From: Gp6-AA40 sp036274155
GTDB lineage: Bacteria; Acidobacteriota; Vicinamibacteria; Vicinamibacterales; UBA2999
Length of the DNA stretch: 64,000 nt
NCBI GenBank assembly: GCA_036274155.1
Contig: DASUGH010000022.1
Coordinates: 48,511 to 112,510 of the forward strand
Reading direction: 5' to 3'
Numbering within the stretch: the first letter of the stretch is position 1; every line of letters starts with the position of its first letter. Below are positions 62,695 through 64,000 of this stretch, piece after piece. The translations under genes were made by a program, and so were the position numbers. The notes under the pieces were generated by a model. It did not search any database. It was not told where the DNA came from and saw nothing but the letters and a program-made list of their open reading frames with translations.

Positions 62695-63651
62695 ATGAGC
62701 GAACCGGTCGTCGTTTTTTCCACCTCGTCTGACATCGAGGCGAGCGTCGTGATGGCGCTGCTCGACAGTCAGGGCATTCAGAGCTACCGGGCGTCGGGCA
62801 ACACGCAGGCGATCTGGCCGATGGCGGTGAACGCCCTTGGCCCGATCCGCGTGGCGGTACCCGCGGCATCGGCCGAGGAGGCGCGCCGCATCATCGAGAG
62901 CCATCGCGAGGACGTCGGCTCGCGCGTGGTCAGGCTGCGCGATGAGTTCGAGGATCTGCAGCGCCGCATCGAGTACCGGTTTCGCGATCGCGGCCTGCTC
63001 GAGCACGCGCTCACGCACAAGTCACGGGCGGCCGAAGACGCGTCGGGCGGTGTGGCCGACAACGAGTCGCTCGAGTTCCTCGGCGATGCGGTGCTCGGCC
63101 TGGTCGTCGCCGATGCGCTGTTCCGCCGCTATCCGAACTACACCGAGGGACAGAAGTCGAAGATCAAGGCGGCGGTCGTCTCCACGCAGTCGCTGGCGCG
63201 CCATGCGGAGCGGCTGAGTCTGGGCGATCACCTGATCCTCGGGCGCGGAGAGGAGAAGACCGGCGGGCGGTTCAAGCAGGCGCTGCTCGCTGACGCGTAC
63301 GAAGCGCTCATCGCCGCCATTTATCTCGACGGCGGGCTCGAGTCGGCGGCGGCGTTTCTGCTGCGCGAGTTGGGCGAAGCGCTCGAAGCCGGCGCGTCGC
63401 CCGGCTTTGCCCAGGACTACAAGTCGGCGCTGCAGGAGCGATTGCAGGCGATCGGTCAGCCGTTGCCCGAATATCGCGTGGCAGGCGAAGCCGGCCCCGA
63501 TCACCGGAAGACATTCAGCGTCGAAGTCGTCGTGGAAGGCGTCGTGCTCGGCGCCGCATCGGGGAAGGCGAAGAAAGAAGCGGAGCAGGAAGCGGCGCGG
63601 CTCGCGCTCGATCACCTCGCCTCAGAGCCGCCGCGCAAGGCGCAGCCCTGA
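62695..63651 (+). CDS. rnc: Ribonuclease III with N-terminal DUF2007-like domain
   Basis: 318 residues, longer than the usual about 230. Residues 1-75 (VVVFSTSSDIEASVVMALLDSQGIQSYRASG...IRVAVPAASAEEARRIIE) look like a DUF2007 domain. RNase III starts at about 86 with signature NESLEFLGDAVLG (123-135) and second acidic motif DAYEALIAAIYLDGG. The dsRNA-binding domain is at about 235-305. It processes rRNA and other double-stranded RNA. The stop overlaps the next start (TGATG). Confidence 0.92.
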   Translation: MSEPVVVFSTSSDIEASVVMALLDSQGIQSYRASGNTQAIWPMAVNALGPIRVAVPAASAEEARRIIESHREDVGSRVVRLRDEFEDLQRRIEYRFRDRGLLEHALTHKSRAAEDASGGVADNESLEFLGDAVLGLVVADALFRRYPNYTEGQKSKIKAAVVSTQSLARHAERLSLGDHLILGRGEEKTGGRFKQALLADAYEALIAAIYLDGGLESAAAFLLRELGEALEAGASPGFAQDYKSALQERLQAIGQPLPEYRVAGEAGPDHRKTFSVEVVVEGVVLGAASGKAKKEAEQEAARLALDHLASEPPRKAQP

Positions 63652-64000
63652 TGCCCGCAGGTCTCTCCGAAGAGGAGGTATTCGCCCGGATCGGGGAAGA
63701 GGGTTTTGCGCGCCTGGTGCACGGCTTCTACCGACAGGTCCCGGACGATACGGTACTCGGGGCGATGTACCCGCCAGAGGATCTCGCGGGCGCCGAGCAG
63801 CGATTGCGTGATTTTCTGGTCGGCCGTTTCGGCGGCCCGCCGCGCTACGTCGAGCAGAAGGGGCATCCGCGCCTGCGGATGCGGCACATGCCGTTTGCCA
63901 TCGGTCCGGCGGCAAGAGATCGGTGGGTGGCGCTCATGGATCGCGCACTCGACGAGGCGGCCTTGCCGGACGACGTCACGGCGCTGCTGCGGGAGTTCTT
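63651..64000 (+). CDS. Truncated hemoglobin, group II-like (cut by window edge)
   Basis: 116 codons visible. EEEVFARIGEEGFARLVHGFYRQVPDDTVLGAMYP is the start of a group II truncated globin. FLVGRFGGPPRYVEQKGHPRLRMRHMPFAI contains the proximal histidine region. The family binds O2 or NO via heme. It is coupled by TGATG to the RNase III gene. Confidence 0.88.
   Translation, partial: MPAGLSEEEVFARIGEEGFARLVHGFYRQVPDDTVLGAMYPPEDLAGAEQRLRDFLVGRFGGPPRYVEQKGHPRLRMRHMPFAIGPAARDRWVALMDRALDEAALPDDVTALLREF

Noticed and set aside
61161..62735. 524-codon minus-strand frame opposite the RsbU-type phosphatase
   Set aside because: Composition is typical of a GC-rich antisense shadow and it covers a clearly functional gene.

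Overview
This is a high-GC bacterial chromosome segment. The gene content points to Acidobacteriota, probably the Vicinamibacteria branch: a PadR regulator paired with an ADOP-type (acidobacterial duplicated orphan permease) ABC permease, many Ser/Thr kinases fused to TolB-like propellers or TPRs, CadC-type winged-helix/TPR proteins, an ECF sigma factor next to a kinase, and small dispersed palindromic repeats. The assignment is inference from gene content; the window holds no rRNA.

Layout. 1-20959 is ordinary chromosome: ADOP permease plus PadR, a lipoprotein hydrolase, an unrecognised 607-residue protein, a cation-transport trio (CAX antiporter, VIT-like protein, outer-membrane-like protein), propeller proteins, a di-heme peroxidase, an OmpR-type two-component system, a CadC/TPR regulator and a PP2C phosphatase. 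20960-29782 is an accessory zone of toxin-antitoxin genes and gene fragments (ADOP 3' end, rtcB 3' end, a toxin-deleted TA operon), a HEPN/AbiU2-like gene, an XRE-antitoxin/serine-hydrolase fusion and a large serine recombinase. The recombinase 3' end runs into a fragment of a tRNA gene.

29739-58130 looks like one genomic island of about 28.3 kb at the 3' end of an initiator tRNA gene. An intact tRNA-fMet lies at the right end (58054-58130, minus strand) and a duplicate of its 3' 44-46 nt lies at the left end (29739-29782). A 27-bp direct repeat built from two TTGTCACCC units sits just inside each end and looks like integrase arm sites. An excisionase-like N-terminus joined out of frame to a tyrosine-integrase C-terminus lies beside the intact tRNA, so the element is probably immobile. 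Because the serine recombinase ends in the left tRNA fragment, I infer two elements stacked at one tRNA.

The island interior begins with a plasmid-like module (a replication-relaxation-like protein, a frameshifted winged-helix protein, an unknown 286-residue protein) interspersed with long hairpins, then a VapBC-like pair. The rest is chromosome-like but unusually decayed. A CadC/TPR gene carries an in-frame amber codon. One kinase gene has a stop replacing the lysine of its HRDLKPxN loop, and another is split by palindromic repeats. AraC, M20 peptidase, TPR and propeller fragments also occur. Intact genes there include an amidohydrolase, two related membrane proteins, a kinase-TPR protein, an ankyrin/CxxCH/cyclase-like protein and a kinase-propeller gene divergent from an ECF sigma gene.

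58250-64000 returns to core chromosome: ftsB-like, cutA, a Cys/Met-metabolism PLP enzyme, an RsbU-type phosphatase, RNase III with an N-terminal DUF2007-like extension, and the start of a truncated globin.

A pattern across the accessory zone is that five toxin-antitoxin transcription units have a -10-like hexamer 5 or 6 nt upstream of the start codon, which predicts leaderless mRNAs.
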